The notes under the pieces were generated by a model. That model was not told the DNA's origin. It did no database searches and saw nothing but the letters and a program-made list of their open reading frames with translations. 64,000 bases of DNA from Actinotignum timonense (GTDB lineage: Bacteria > Actinomycetota > Actinomycetes > Actinomycetales > Actinomycetaceae): positions 1,905,907 to 1,969,906 of the forward strand of contig NZ_LT706966.1 of NCBI RefSeq assembly GCF_900155575.1, written 5' to 3'. A program made the position numbers and the translations under genes. The number at the start of each line of letters is the position of its first letter. Position 1 is the stretch's first letter. Of the stretch, positions 28,439 to 37,910 are shown one piece after another.

Positions 28439-28909
28439 TTATTCGTCAATACCGAGATCGCGGCGCAGCCGCGCCACATGCCCGGTGGCTTTCACATTGT
28501 AGAAAGCCGCTGCCACGGTGCCATCCGGATTGACCACCACGGTGGAGCGGCGCATTCCGATAACCGTTTTACCCCAGTTTTGCTTTTCTCCCCAGGCGCC
28601 CCATTCGCTTGCCACGGCGTGATCCGGATCGGAGGCGAGCACAAAGTTGAGGCCTTGCTTCTCCCGGAATTTCTCCAGCGAAGTGAGCGAATCCGGGGAA
28701 ACTCCCACCACGGCATAGCCAGCCGAACGCAGAGAATTGAGGTTATCGCGGAAATCGCAGGCTTCGGTAGTACACCCTGGGGTATTAGCTTTCGGGTAGA
28801 AGTACACGATGACTCCGCGGGCGCCGTCGTTCAGATGTTCAGACAAGCGGAAGGTTCCCGCGGTGCTGTCCAAAGTGAAATCCGGGGCACGATCACCAGA
28901 ATTTAACAT
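28439..28909 (-). CDS. bcp: Thiol peroxidase of the Bcp/PrxQ type
   Basis: Bcp reduces hydrogen peroxide and organic peroxides using thioredoxin. The 156-residue peroxiredoxin has the active site FYPKANTPGCTTEACDFRD, with the peroxidatic Cys at 46 and the resolving Cys at 51, and the catalytic Thr three residues before C46. The start at 28909 overlaps the upstream small membrane protein gene by 17 bp, so the pair is probably translated from one mRNA. Confidence 0.95.
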   Translation of the reverse strand: MLNSGDRAPDFTLDSTAGTFRLSEHLNDGARGVIVYFYPKANTPGCTTEACDFRDNLNSLRSAGYAVVGVSPDSLTSLEKFREKQGLNFVLASDPDHAVASEWGAWGEKQNWGKTVIGMRRSTVVVNPDGTVAAAFYNVKATGHVARLRRDLGIDE

Positions 28910-29216
28910 TATTTTCCTTCACAATAAGCACGGCCCACGCGATGAGCATGGCGATACCAATCCCGAGAGGCCACAGACCCAGGGGTGTGGGCGCGAACCA
29001 CAGCATAAAAACCGCGCCGGCCCCGAATATCCAAGGGCGTTCGCTCCAGTATCCGAGCCCACACGCAACCGCACCGACCGTCCCGAGCGCAAGAATCACT
29101 CCGTATTGCGGAAGGGCATGCCCGCTGATGGCGATATACCAGCCCACAGCGAGGGTGACCACGCCCAGCACAAGAATGGCGAGGGCAAGGTAGTTGAGGT
29201 ATCGAGCTTGGCGCAT
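28893..29216 (-). CDS. Small membrane protein
   Basis: This 107-residue protein starts MRQARYLNYLALAILVLGVV and has about four hydrophobic helices spanning almost its full length, with a short charged tail KENNVKFW. No enzyme motif is present. The start at the cat 29214-29216 was chosen because longer upstream frames lack membrane character. It overlaps bcp by 17 bp and probably forms an operon with it. Function unknown. Confidence 0.75.
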   Translation of the reverse strand: MRQARYLNYLALAILVLGVVTLAVGWYIAISGHALPQYGVILALGTVGAVACGLGYWSERPWIFGAGAVFMLWFAPTPLGLWPLGIGIAMLIAWAVLIVKENNVKFW

Positions 29217-29345
29217 GCCACTCAGTCTAGCTTCCGCACAGCGCGCCGCACCCCGCCCGCGCCGGCGCTCTACGCGAAAATGCAGATGTTTCGCGGGTAG
29301 CGTGGAGTGGTCCACGCGGGGACGAAGCCCGGCAAAATTAAGAAC

Positions 29346-29882
29346 ATGAGTGAAGTCGACGCAGCTGATATGGGTCCGTGGCTCAGCCCCGAGGAACTCG
29401 AATTTGTCCGGCACAAGGTCCCGATGGTGTACGTGGATATTGTCCCGGTTCGTCTGGATGAAACCGGGCGGGTGATCGCTATCGGGATGCTGCTGCGTGC
29501 CGATTCTGAGGGGATTTTGCGGGAGTTCCCCTCGGGGCGGGTGCTGTTCCACGAACCGGTGCGCGCCGCGCTTATCCGGCATATCGATAAAGACCTCGGT
29601 TCGGTGGCACTTCCTCAACTGCCGCCGTACCTGGCGCCGTTCACGGTCACCGAATACTTCCCCACTCCCGAACCGGAGGCCGGGTATTACGATGCGCGCC
29701 AGCACCGGGTAGACCTGGCTTATATCATCCCCATTCACGGGGATTGCGACCCGGGAAATGACTCGCTGGAATTCACCTGGTTCACGCCCGGGGAGGCGCG
29801 CACCGCGGAGCTGCAGGCGGAAATGTCCGATGGGCACGCCGCGCTCCTGCGCGCCGCGCTCGGCTATATTGGCCGCTGCTAA
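29346..29882 (+). CDS. NUDIX-fold protein of the DUF4916 type
   Basis: The 178-residue protein contains a NUDIX-like beta-grasp core: VYVDIVPVRLDETGRVIAIG, a region where the NUDIX box would be (SGRVLFHEPVRAALIRHIDKDL), and DLAYIIPIHGD. The canonical REUXEEXGU box is degenerate, as in the actinobacterial DUF4916 group. Hydrolysis of a nucleoside-diphosphate compound is inferred but not certain. The start was set at the ATG at 29346. It overlaps the convergent rdgB by 4 bp. Confidence 0.75.
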   Translation: MSEVDAADMGPWLSPEELEFVRHKVPMVYVDIVPVRLDETGRVIAIGMLLRADSEGILREFPSGRVLFHEPVRAALIRHIDKDLGSVALPQLPPYLAPFTVTEYFPTPEPEAGYYDARQHRVDLAYIIPIHGDCDPGNDSLEFTWFTPGEARTAELQAEMSDGHAALLRAALGYIGRC

Positions 29883-30502
29883 GCCCGCTCGGCTAGCACC
29901 TGCACGATCACCGGTGCCAGCTGAGCAAATGCCTTGCCGCGGTGGGAGATAGCATCCTTTTCCTCCGGGCTCAATTCCGCGTTGGAACGGCTGGAGCCGG
30001 CCGGCGCGAAGATCGGGTCATAGCCGAAGCCCCCGCTGCCGCGCTCGGCGGTGAGGAGGATGCCCGGCATTTCGCCTTCGCGTACTTCCTCATGGCCTTC
30101 CGGGGTCACCAGCGCGGCCGCGCAATGAAAATGAGCGCCACGATTGGCCAGCGGCACATCCGCGAGCTGGGCGAGGAGGAGCTGGCGGTTCGCGGCGTCG
30201 TCCCCGTGGTGACCGCTCCAGCGCGCCGAAAAAATCCCGGGCGCCCCACCTAGAATATCTACGCACAGGCCCGAATCATCGGCAATAGCCGGCAGGCCGG
30301 TAGCCCGCGCGTAGGCCCGCGCTTTGATGAGCGCGTTCTGCGCGAACGTGGTGCCATCCTCCACCGGTTCAGGCACCGCAAACTCCGCGCCGGAGACAAG
30401 CTCAATTTCCTGCAACCACGGCGCCAGAATATTGCGAAGTTCCGTGACTTTATGGGCATTTCCGGTAGCGACGACGACGCGCCGCGGCTGCGCTACTTCC
30501 AC
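29879..30502 (-). CDS. rdgB: XTP/dITP pyrophosphatase (RdgB/HAM1)
   Basis: RdgB removes non-canonical purine triphosphates (dITP, XTP) from the nucleotide pool. The 207-residue protein has [17 protein letters not shown] at its N-terminus, the catalytic [21 protein letters not shown] region and the C-terminal [10 protein letters not shown] and SHRGKAF motifs, all typical. It overlaps rph by 10 bp, the usual gene pair in actinobacteria. It is the last gene of the clpS-to-rdgB cluster. Confidence 0.96.
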   Translation of the reverse strand: MEVAQPRRVVVATGNAHKVTELRNILAPWLQEIELVSGAEFAVPEPVEDGTTFAQNALIKARAYARATGLPAIADDSGLCVDILGGAPGIFSARWSGHHGDDAANRQLLLAQLADVPLANRGAHFHCAAALVTPEGHEEVREGEMPGILLTAERGSGGFGYDPIFAPAGSSRSNAELSPEEKDAISHRGKAFAQLAPVIVQVLAERA

Positions 30503-31284
30503 TGGTCACCGCCGGTAAACACATCGCTACGTACCGGATTCTCCCCCTCGAAGAGCACCCGATGCTGGAGTTCACGAAGCTCGCGGGTGCCCTTATCCGC
30601 CAGGTCAAGGAGAACCCCAAGATCAGCGCGGTTGAAGGGGTGGTGTTCCGCGGTTCCCTGAACCTCCACGTAATCCCCGCTGCCCAGCGCCACGATATTC
30701 ATATCGGTATCAGCGCGCACGTCCTCTTCATAAGGAAGATCGAGCCGCGGCTGGCCGTCAATGATGCCCACCGAAACCGCGGAAACCGAGGTGGTAAGGA
30801 CCGGGCGGCGCACCAACTTACGTGCCCGAGCCCAGGAGATGGCATCCGCCAGAGCCACAAAAGCGCCGGTAATAGCCGCGGTGCGAGTTCCGCCGTCGGC
30901 CTGCAACACATCGCAATCCAGGGTGATGGTGTTCTCCCCCAGGGCTTTCATATCAACGGCGGCGCGCAGGCTGCGGCCAATCAACCGCGAAATCTCATGG
31001 GTGCGGCCCCCGATTTTCCCGCGCACGGATTCGCGCGGGGAACGCTCCGAGGTAGCGCGCGGAAGCATGGAGTATTCGGCGGTTACCCAGCCTTCCCCGC
31101 TGCCTTTGCGCCAGCGCGGCACCCCTTCTTCAAAGGAAGCAACGCAGAGCACGGTGGTACGCCCAAAGCGCACCAGCACACTGCCTTCCCCGGTCTCAAA
31201 ATAGTGGCGGTCAATGGTGACGGGGCGCATCTCATCTACGGCACGCCCGTCCGCTCGCGTGGCGCTGGAGTTCTTTTCAGTCAT
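30493..31284 (-). CDS. rph: Ribonuclease PH
   Basis: RNase PH is a phosphorolytic 3'-5' exonuclease that trims tRNA 3' ends. The 263-residue protein shows [22 protein letters not shown], the phosphate-binding Arg residues, [20 protein letters not shown] and the C-terminal [16 protein letters not shown]. It is longer at both ends than the minimal 238-residue form but intact. It overlaps rdgB by 10 bp and is 108 bp downstream of the metallo-beta-lactamase-fold gene. Confidence 0.96.
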   Translation of the reverse strand: MTEKNSSATRADGRAVDEMRPVTIDRHYFETGEGSVLVRFGRTTVLCVASFEEGVPRWRKGSGEGWVTAEYSMLPRATSERSPRESVRGKIGGRTHEISRLIGRSLRAAVDMKALGENTITLDCDVLQADGGTRTAAITGAFVALADAISWARARKLVRRPVLTTSVSAVSVGIIDGQPRLDLPYEEDVRADTDMNIVALGSGDYVEVQGTAEHHPFNRADLGVLLDLADKGTRELRELQHRVLFEGENPVRSDVFTGGDQWK

Positions 31285-31392
31285 GGCTTAAGGCTACCGC
31301 GCCGCTACAACATGAAAAATCCGCGTAGCCAGCTGATGCCAAACCACGCCCGCGGAGCCCTGCCCAAGCCTGCTGAGATCCGCGCACCCCGC

Positions 31393-32190
31393 TTAGATCC
31401 GGAAGGCTTCCCCGGCTCGCACGCAGGCCACCCGGCCCTCGTATTCTTCCCGCGCCGCGGCCCGCACGGATTCCCGATCTGTCCACGGCTGGAGGTGGGT
31501 GAGGAGCATCTCATGGGCCCCGGCCTGCGCGGCCAGCGCCCCGGCCCGCGAACCCGTGAGGTGAATGCCGCGCACGGTATCCCGCCCATCTTCATAAGCG
31601 CATTCGGAAAGGAGTAAATCGGCGCCGCGCGCCGCGGCGACGACGCCGTCGCACATATCCGTATCCCCCGTGAACGTGAGCACCACGTTCTCCCCGGGGC
31701 GCAGATCCGAGGGGCCGGTGATCCGGTAGGCGAAAGTTTCCACGGTGTGGAGGGCGGGGAACGCCTGGATGGTCATGGGGCCAACGCGGAAGGTATCCCC
31801 GGCGCGGACCTGGCGGAAGTCGAAAACGTCGTCGTAAGTTTCTTCCGGGCCGTCGTCGCCCAGTTGGCGGGCGCGCCGCCGCGCATCCCCGGGGCTGTAC
31901 ACCGCCACCCGGGGCAGCGGGCCGGAAGGATGCCAGCGCCGGTAGACCTGCATCCCGATGAGGTCGGCGCAGTGGTCGGCGTGGAGGTGGGAAATCACCA
32001 TGGCGTCCAGGAGTGCCGGGTCGGTATAGCGCAGCAGATGGCCCATGGCGCCGGGGCCGAAATCCAGCGTGAAGGTGTAGGTGCGCGGGGCGCCGTTCGC
32101 GTCGATTCCTTCCGCCTGCACTAGGTAGGCCGAGGCGGGTGATTCCGGCCCGGACATTGAGCCGGAGCATCCAATGATCGTCAGTCTCAT
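31393..32190 (-). CDS. Metallo-beta-lactamase-fold hydrolase
   Basis: The 265-residue protein begins [20 protein letters not shown] and carries the metal motif [13 protein letters not shown] (H-x-H-x-D-H) with later [10 protein letters not shown] and C-terminal LTHLQPW histidine. It belongs to the RNase Z-like/cyclic nucleotide phosphodiesterase branch found in actinobacteria between murI and rph. The substrate is unproven: homologues act on cyclic nucleotides or similar phosphodiesters. It overlaps the murI stop by 4 bp, so the two are translationally coupled. Confidence 0.85.
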   Translation of the reverse strand: MRLTIIGCSGSMSGPESPASAYLVQAEGIDANGAPRTYTFTLDFGPGAMGHLLRYTDPALLDAMVISHLHADHCADLIGMQVYRRWHPSGPLPRVAVYSPGDARRRARQLGDDGPEETYDDVFDFRQVRAGDTFRVGPMTIQAFPALHTVETFAYRITGPSDLRPGENVVLTFTGDTDMCDGVVAAARGADLLLSECAYEDGRDTVRGIHLTGSRAGALAAQAGAHEMLLTHLQPWTDRESVRAAAREEYEGRVACVRAGEAFRI

Positions 32191-32999
32191 GCCGAGAGTT
32201 CCTCCGTAGATAGCACGGTTCCTACTTCCGGACCGAGGAATCTGCGGGCGAGGTGCCCGAAACTCACCGGGTCGCCGGTGGCGTAGAAGCGGCGCCGGGG
32301 GGTTCCCGGGCCGGCAAACATATCGCGGGTGGCTAGTTCGCGGTAAACATCGCGGGCGGTTTCATCCGCGGAGGACACGATGGTCACGTCCTCCCCCATG
32401 GTGTAGGAGATCACACCGGCGAGCAGCGGGTAGTGGGTGCAGCCCAGCACCAGGGTATCCACCCCGGCCGCCCGCACCGGAGCGAGGTAGTGTTCGGCAA
32501 CCGCCTGCACCTGGGCACCGGCCGTCTGCCCCTGTTCCACCAGCTCCACGAACTGCGGGCAGGCCCGGGTGGTCAGTTCCAGATTCGGGGCGGCCGTAAA
32601 AGCATCCTGGTAGGCCCCCGATTCGATGGTGGCCGGGGTGGCAATCACCCCGATTTTCCCGTTCCGGGTGGCCCGCACCGCGCGGCGCACCGCCGGGCGG
32701 ATCACCTCCAGCACCGGGATCCCCATCTCTGTGGCGAAGCGCTGCCGGGCATCCGCGAGCGCGGCGGAGGTGGCGGAATTGCAGGCGATGACCAGCATTT
32801 TCACGCCGGAGCCCACCAGTTTCTCCATGATGTCCATGGCGTAAGCGCGTACCTCGGGAATGGTTTTGGTGCCGTAGGGGCAGTGGGCGGTATCCCCGAT
32901 ATAGGTGATGGATTCGCCGGGAAGCTGGTCAATAATCGCGCGCGCGACCGTGAGGCCACCTACGCCGGAATCAAAAATACCAATGGGACGGGAATCCAT
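32187..32999 (-). CDS. murI: Glutamate racemase
   Basis: MurI supplies D-glutamate for peptidoglycan. The 270-residue protein has [17 protein letters not shown] with D10, the first catalytic Cys at 73 (IACNSATSA), and the second at 187 ([10 protein letters not shown]). It is normal in length. It lies 9 bp after the DUF2017 gene and overlaps the metallo-beta-lactamase-fold gene by 4 bp. The synteny clpS, DUF2017, murI, MBL, rph, rdgB is standard in actinobacteria. Confidence 0.96.
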   Translation of the reverse strand: MDSRPIGIFDSGVGGLTVARAIIDQLPGESITYIGDTAHCPYGTKTIPEVRAYAMDIMEKLVGSGVKMLVIACNSATSAALADARQRFATEMGIPVLEVIRPAVRRAVRATRNGKIGVIATPATIESGAYQDAFTAAPNLELTTRACPQFVELVEQGQTAGAQVQAVAEHYLAPVRAAGVDTLVLGCTHYPLLAGVISYTMGEDVTIVSSADETARDVYRELATRDMFAGPGTPRRRFYATGDPVSFGHLARRFLGPEVGTVLSTEELSA

Positions 33000-33008
33000 A
33001 CTGTCAAG

Positions 33009-33734
33009 TTACCGCCGCAGGTCCTTGTTCTGAATGGCAGTGATGAGTGAATCTTGCCACCACGCAATAATTACGTAGAGCACGCCGATCATGTCGTCGG
33101 TGGTATCGATTTGGGGGCGCTCGGATTCCATAATGTCGAGCGCGCGGGAGGTCACGGCCTCGGATTCCGCCGCGGTGGTGATATCGCGGCGGGTGCCGAG
33201 CACGATCCGAATATCATTCGCGCCGGCCAGCCAGCTACCGGCATCTTCATTACTCACCCATACAGCCTCGCTCGCCAGGGAGGTATAGAAAACCAGCAGG
33301 TTGCGGATTTTTGTGTGGCAGACGGCGGATTCGGTAAGGGCGCGCAATTCGTCAGCGAGCTCGGGTTCCTCGGACATATCCGGCAGGAGCCGGGCGAGGG
33401 CGGTATCCATATCGCAGGCAGGGGTGTAGCAGCGGGTGGTTTCCAGGTCGGCTAATTCGCGTTCGTAGGAGGCGAGCACATCGCTGGATTCTTCCACGCC
33501 GCGTGCGCTGTTACCGCGGGAGCCAGGCGTACCATTGCCGCGGGCGCCAGGTGCGTGCGCGGCGCCGGGCCCGGTTACATCCGCGCTGCTTTCTTGCATT
33601 TCTTCGTCCAGGTTGTAGCCGAGCAGAGTTGCGACGTCGCGCGCAAGTCCGGCAAAAAGTTGCCGTTCGGTCGCGTCAACGCTGGCACGGTAGCCGCCGC
33701 GGGCGGGGCGGAAGGGCAGCATATTATCTCCCAC
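33009..33734 (-). CDS. DUF2017 family protein
   Basis: A 241-residue protein recognised by position between clpS and murI and by the C-terminal pattern of DUF2017 (VLGTRRDI near 183 and VLYVIIAWWQDSLITAIQ at the end). The middle (about 60-100) is a low-complexity Gly/Ala/Pro insert with acidic residues, longer than in most relatives. It has no catalytic motif and is conserved with clpS, so a role near the Clp system or cell-wall growth is possible but unproven. It overlaps clpS by 11 bp. Confidence 0.8.
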   Translation of the reverse strand: MGDNMLPFRPARGGYRASVDATERQLFAGLARDVATLLGYNLDEEMQESSADVTGPGAAHAPGARGNGTPGSRGNSARGVEESSDVLASYERELADLETTRCYTPACDMDTALARLLPDMSEEPELADELRALTESAVCHTKIRNLLVFYTSLASEAVWVSNEDAGSWLAGANDIRIVLGTRRDITTAAESEAVTSRALDIMESERPQIDTTDDMIGVLYVIIAWWQDSLITAIQNKDLRR

Positions 33735-34062
33735 CTTCCGGTTCTTCTTCGATGGTGGCGAGCAGTCCGTAGGTGTGCATGGCCCGGGCGTCTGTTTCCA
33801 TCTGCTCGCGCGGTCCGGTTGATACGACGGCGCGCCCGCGGGTATGGACCTCTAACATGAGGGTGAGGGCGCGGTCGGCCGAATGGCCAAAGTAGGATTG
33901 GAACACCCACTGCACATAGCTCATGAGGTTGATCGGATCATCGTGCACAACGGTGCGCCAGGCGCGGGCCGGGCCGGTGACCGCTTCGAAAAGCGTGAGG
34001 CTTTCGGTGCGGCTCGCCGGGCTGCTGGCCCCTAAATCTTCAGGAGATGTGTGCGCGCTCAT
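33724..34062 (-). CDS. clpS: ATP-dependent Clp protease adaptor ClpS
   Basis: ClpS delivers N-degron substrates to ClpA/ClpC-ClpP. The 112-residue protein has the core VVHDDPINLMSYVQWVFQSYFG, the DALTLMLEVHTRG-type helix (here RALTLMLEVHTRGRA) and the C-terminal METDARAMHTYGLLATIEE segment. The unstructured N-terminus is about 35 residues. It leads the clpS-DUF2017-murI-MBL-rph-rdgB cluster. Confidence 0.95.
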   Translation of the reverse strand: MSAHTSPEDLGASSPASRTESLTLFEAVTGPARAWRTVVHDDPINLMSYVQWVFQSYFGHSADRALTLMLEVHTRGRAVVSTGPREQMETDARAMHTYGLLATIEEEPEGGR

Positions 34063-34077
34063 ATCTCCATCCTAGTG

Positions 34078-34197
34078 CCAAGCTCTTATCGGCGCGGCGA
34101 ATCATCCCCGGGCAGCGCTTATCGGCGCGGCCCATCATCCTCCGCCAGCTTCTGCCGGCGCGGCCTATCATCCCCGGCCAGCTCAGGTGGGCGCGGG
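34078..34197. repeat. Three to four imperfect tandem copies of a ~34-bp unit
   Basis: The gap between clpS and pncB has successive copies of a unit of the form AGCGCTTATCGGCGCGGCCC-ATCATCCTC, beginning near 34080, 34114, 34147 and (truncated) 34181. They differ at several positions. The block sits in the shared promoter area of divergent clpS and pncB; a role in regulation is possible, but simple repeat growth is equally likely. Confidence 0.65.
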
Positions 34198-34210
34198 TAG
34201 ACTCAGGCAT

Positions 34211-35566
34211 ATGAGTGTTTCAACTGCTTTGCTCACTGATATGTACGAGCTGACCATGGTGGATGCGGCCATGCAGTCGGGAAAGGCCCAACGGCGGGCC
34301 GTTTTTGAGATTTTTGCGCGCCGGCTCCCGGGCGGGCGCCGCTACGGGGTGGTGGCCGGCACGGGCCGCCTGCTCGACGCCCTGAAGAATTTCCGCTTCG
34401 GGGAAGAAGAAATTGAGTACCTGCGCGCCAATAAGATCGTTTCTGATTCCACCCTGGAGTGGCTGCGCACCTTCCGCTTCTCCGGCGATATTTGGGGTTA
34501 CGCGGAAGGTGAAATGTACTTCCCCGGTTCCCCTATTCTCACCGCGGTGGGCACCTTCGCGGAGTGCTGCGTGCTGGAAACCCTCGCGCTTTCTATTTTC
34601 AACTATGACTCGGCGGTGGCCACGGCTGCCTCGCGTATGACGATTGCCGCGCACGGGCGGCCCTGCGTGGACTTCGGGGCGCGCCGCACCCACGAACGCA
34701 GCGCGGTTTCCGCGGCCCGCGCGGCCTATATCGCCGGTTTTGTGGGCACCTCGGATCTGGAGGCCGGGCGCCAGTACGGGATTCCGGTTTCGGGCACCTC
34801 GGCGCATTCTTTCACTCTGGTCCACGATTCGGAGCGCGAAGCTTTCGATACTCAGATCGCAGCCATGGGCACCGGCACCACGCTGCTGGTGGATACCTAC
34901 AATATCGCGCAGGGCGTGGAGAATGCGGTGGCGGCCGGGCGCGCGGCCGGCGGTGAGATCGGTGCGGTGCGTATTGATTCGGGTGATTTGATCGCCACCG
35001 CCTTCAAGGTACGTGAACAGCTGGATCGCCTGGGTGCCACCTCCACGAAGATCACCGTCACTTCGGATCTTGATGAGTACGCGATCGCCTCCCTCAATTC
35101 CGCCCCGGTGGACGGCTACGGGGTGGGCACCCGCCTGGTCACCGGCTCGGGGGTTCCCACCGCGCAAATGGTCTACAAGCTAGTCCAGCGCGAAGGTGCG
35201 GACGGCCGGCCCGAGGAGGTCGCCAAGGCTTCGGAGAATAAGGCTTCGGTGGGCGGGCTCAAGGTTGCCGGGCGCTTGGAGAGCGGCGGGCACGCCACCG
35301 AGGAACTGGTGGTGAGCGCCTCGAGTTTCGCCGAGGGCCTGGCCTACCTGGAGAAACAGGGCGCCCGCCCGCTCCAGGTCCATCTGGTAGAGGCCGGCAC
35401 CATCGACGAACGTTACTGCGGCACGGAAGTCCTCTCCGCCGCCCGCCTGCGCCACGACACCTCGCGCGACGCCCTCCCCTACGACGGCTGGCGCCTCTCC
35501 GCCGGGGAACCCGCGATCCCCACCCGCATGGTGGATATTTTCCCTGGCGACGACGCCGCGGCTTAA
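34211..35566 (+). CDS. pncB: Nicotinate phosphoribosyltransferase
   Basis: PncB makes nicotinate mononucleotide in the NAD salvage pathway using PRPP and ATP. The 451-residue protein has TDMYELTMVDAAM near the N-terminus, FEIFARRLPGGRRYGVVAG, the GTSAHSFTLVHDSE segment with the regulatory His, LLVDTYNIAQGVENA, and IRIDSGDL-type VRIDSGDLIA. The start at the ATG 34211 gives the usual N-terminus MSVSTALLTDMYEL. The gene is downstream of the tandem repeat block and ends in a large hairpin. Confidence 0.95.
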   Translation: MSVSTALLTDMYELTMVDAAMQSGKAQRRAVFEIFARRLPGGRRYGVVAGTGRLLDALKNFRFGEEEIEYLRANKIVSDSTLEWLRTFRFSGDIWGYAEGEMYFPGSPILTAVGTFAECCVLETLALSIFNYDSAVATAASRMTIAAHGRPCVDFGARRTHERSAVSAARAAYIAGFVGTSDLEAGRQYGIPVSGTSAHSFTLVHDSEREAFDTQIAAMGTGTTLLVDTYNIAQGVENAVAAGRAAGGEIGAVRIDSGDLIATAFKVREQLDRLGATSTKITVTSDLDEYAIASLNSAPVDGYGVGTRLVTGSGVPTAQMVYKLVQREGADGRPEEVAKASENKASVGGLKVAGRLESGGHATEELVVSASSFAEGLAYLEKQGARPLQVHLVEAGTIDERYCGTEVLSAARLRHDTSRDALPYDGWRLSAGEPAIPTRMVDIFPGDDAAA

Positions 35567-35588
35567 TTCCCGCTCGCCTTCCTGCTCG

Positions 35589-35649
35589 CTGCGGCGCTGG
35601 TTCGAAGCGGCCAGAGCGCTTAGCGCTGGCCTACGAACCAGCGCCGCAG
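35589..35649. terminator. Large bidirectional hairpin between pncB and the helicase gene
   Basis: A perfect 16-bp arm (35589-35604 with 35634-35649) encloses a second inner stem (GCCAGAGCGC with GCGCTGGC around TTA). The helicase stop codon is at the apex (35620-35622), so its last codons are in the stem. It lies between convergent pncB and the helicase and probably terminates both. Confidence 0.8.
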
Positions 35650-37401
35650 TGTTTTCACGCGCGCTTCGATCTGGTCGGCGCTCGCCCGGGCGACTTCCGG
35701 GCCGCCGCAGGCGCGGCGCAACTCCGTGTGGATAAGGGCGTGCGGGTCCCCGGTTTTCTTCGCCCAGGCCGCCACCAGCTGGGTGAGTTCCTTGCGGGCG
35801 GTACGCCGGCGGGTGAGCTCATCGGCGCCCGGGGCCGGGCGCTGGGAGCGGGCCTTTTTTGCCTGTTCGGCCTGGTGGGCGCGCAGCAGCGTGGTCACTT
35901 CTTCGGGTTCGAGCAGCCCGGGAATCCCTAGGAAATCTGCTTCTTCTTCCGAACCGACGGCCGCCCCGAGCCCGAATTCACCGCCGTCGAAAAGAGCCCT
36001 ATCGAAAAGCGCCCCCGATTCCAGGGCTTCGTAACCCGGGCCCTCCAGTTCCTCACTGGCCTTTTCTTCCCGGTTGGCGGCCTCCAGCAGGTCATCATCC
36101 CAGCCGGCCACCTCCGCCTGTTTCGAAATGGCGTGGTCGCGTTCTTTTTCCATCTGTGCGGCCAGCTCCAGGAGCACCGGCACCGAAGGCAGGAACACCG
36201 TGGCGGTTTCCCCGCGCCGCCGGGCCCGCACGAAACGCCCGATCGCCTGCGCGAAATAGAGCGGGGTCGAAGCCGAGGTGGCATACACGCCCACGGCCAG
36301 GCGCGGCACGTCCACCCCTTCGGATACCATCCGCACCGCCACCATCCACCGCGAATCAGAATCCGCGAAGGTGGCGATTTTTTCGTTCGCGCCGGCATCG
36401 TCGGAGAGCACCACGGTAGGTGCTTCCCCGGTGATCTCGGTGAGGATCTGCGCGTACGCGCGGGCATCCTTCTGGTTGGAGGCGATCACCAGCCCACCCG
36501 AATCGGGTAGCGAGCGGCGCACCACCGTGAGGCGTTCGTTCGCGGCGGACAGCACCTCCGGGATCCACTCCCCACCCGGATTGAGGGCGGTACGCCAAGC
36601 CTGCGCCGTCATATCTTTGGTGAGTGGCTCGCCTAAGGTCGCGGCCACCACGTCACCCTGCTTGGTTTGCCAGCGCACCTGCCCCGAATAGGACAGGAAA
36701 ATAACCGGCCGAACCACCCCGTCGCGCAGCGCCTGGGCGTAACCGTAGGTGTAATCGGCTTTGGAGCGCAAGTTCCCATAGCCATCCGGTTCGTAGGTCA
36801 CAAAAGGAATGGGCGAGGTATCCGAACGGAAAGGCGTGCCGGTGAGGGCCAGGCGGCGGGTGGCCGGAGTGAAGGCTTCGCGAATGCCATCCCCCCAGGA
36901 GAGAGCATCCCCGCCGTGGTGAATCTCGTCCAGGATCACGAAGGTGGGCCGGGCGCTGGTGCGTTCGCGATGCAGGGCCGGGTTAGCGGCCACCTGGGCA
37001 TAGGTCACGCACACCCCGTTGAAGAAGGAGCCTTCGGTGCGCTGGGCGTTGGTGAAATCGGCGTCCAGCTGAATACCCACGCGCGCCGCGGCCTGCGCCC
37101 ACTGTGTTTTCAGGTGTTCGGTGGGGCAGACCACCGTGATGGTGCGGGCCTCGTGGCGCGCGAGCATTTCGACGGCGACGCGCAGCGCGAAGGTGGTTTT
37201 ACCCGCCCCGGGGGTAGCTACCGCGAGGAAATCCCGGGGCATGCGCTCCAGGTAGAGGCGCAGCGCTTCGGCCTGCCAGGAGCGCAGGCTCGAGGTGGTT
37301 CCCCAGGCCGCGCGGGCCGGGAAAGCCGGAGGGAGATTCGAAGCGGCGGAAACGGAAGGGGTATGCGGGGTAGAAGCGGGAATCGAGCGGTGCAGACTCA
37401 C
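35620..37401 (-). CDS. DEIH-box superfamily II helicase
   Basis: The protein (593 residues from the GTG at 37401) has Walker A ATPGAGKT, motif II DEIH (VILDEIHHGG), TGTPFRSD and a C-terminal helicase lobe with GRFVRARRRGE, the arginine-finger motif VI. It is the actinobacterial DEAD/DEAH helicase of unknown substrate that travels with DUF3039. The start was set at 37401 because its GTG overlaps the DUF3039 stop as GTGA; an open frame to 37437 also exists (605 residues). It probably acts on nucleic acid in the cytoplasm. The C-terminal 150 residues have no known domain. Confidence 0.85.
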   Translation of the reverse strand: MSLHRSIPASTPHTPSVSAASNLPPAFPARAAWGTTSSLRSWQAEALRLYLERMPRDFLAVATPGAGKTTFALRVAVEMLARHEARTITVVCPTEHLKTQWAQAAARVGIQLDADFTNAQRTEGSFFNGVCVTYAQVAANPALHRERTSARPTFVILDEIHHGGDALSWGDGIREAFTPATRRLALTGTPFRSDTSPIPFVTYEPDGYGNLRSKADYTYGYAQALRDGVVRPVIFLSYSGQVRWQTKQGDVVAATLGEPLTKDMTAQAWRTALNPGGEWIPEVLSAANERLTVVRRSLPDSGGLVIASNQKDARAYAQILTEITGEAPTVVLSDDAGANEKIATFADSDSRWMVAVRMVSEGVDVPRLAVGVYATSASTPLYFAQAIGRFVRARRRGETATVFLPSVPVLLELAAQMEKERDHAISKQAEVAGWDDDLLEAANREEKASEELEGPGYEALESGALFDRALFDGGEFGLGAAVGSEEEADFLGIPGLLEPEEVTTLLRAHQAEQAKKARSQRPAPGADELTRRRTARKELTQLVAAWAKKTGDPHALIHTELRRACGGPEVARASADQIEARVKTLRRWFVGQR

Positions 37402-37742
37402 TTGCCACTTCCCGGCACGTCCGGCCCGAAGGGCCATCCGGAGCCTTGGTTGCCCATCTGTTTACGGATTTCCTTGCAGGTGGGGCACACCGGATAGCGA
37501 TCCGGGTTGCGCGAAGGAATCCAAATCTTCCCGCACAGCGCCACCACCGGCTGGCCGTACACGGCGGAAGCCATAAGGCGGTCCTTGCGCACGTAGTGGG
37601 AGAAACGCTCCTCATCACCGTGAGAAAGGCGTTCTTCGGTGCGTTCCAGCACCCCGACGGATTGCTGAGATTCCGTGGCCGGGCCGGCCGGGGCCGATGG
37701 CGCGCCCGGAGTTCCTAAAGGATCGGGAAGGGAAGTACTCAT
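37398..37742 (-). CDS. DUF3039 domain protein
   Basis: The 114-residue protein has the DUF3039 core: ERFSHYVRKDRLMASAVYGQPVVALCGKIWIPSRNPDRYPVCPTCKEI in positions about 47-94 (quoted in parts: HYVRKDRL, VALCGKIW, YPVCPTCKEI), with cysteines C73, C90 and C93 that could bind zinc. The start was set at 37742, before MSTSLPDPLG. It overlaps the helicase start by 4 bp (GTGA), so translational coupling is likely. The two genes are paired in many actinobacteria. Confidence 0.85.
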   Translation of the reverse strand: MSTSLPDPLGTPGAPSAPAGPATESQQSVGVLERTEERLSHGDEERFSHYVRKDRLMASAVYGQPVVALCGKIWIPSRNPDRYPVCPTCKEIRKQMGNQGSGWPFGPDVPGSGK

Positions 37743-37861
37743 GGGCTCTATTGTACGGCCCGCGCCGGCCCGGGGAAGCCGCACCGGGGCGCCTCACGTG
37801 GAAAGCGAAAGTACCCGGAGCCCGGCAGCGCCGTCGTACCTCAACACGCCCCTACACAAGA

Positions 37862-37892
37862 ATCGCCTCCCCGGCAAAACCGAGGAGGCGAT
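37862..37892 (-). terminator. Terminator after hup
   Basis: ATCGCCTCC and GGAGGCGAT form an inverted repeat around a short loop containing CCGGCAAAACCGA, 18 bp past the hup stop codon on the minus strand. The T-tract is weak. Confidence 0.65.
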
Positions 37893-37910
37893 ACTCACAA
37901 GCAACTCAGG

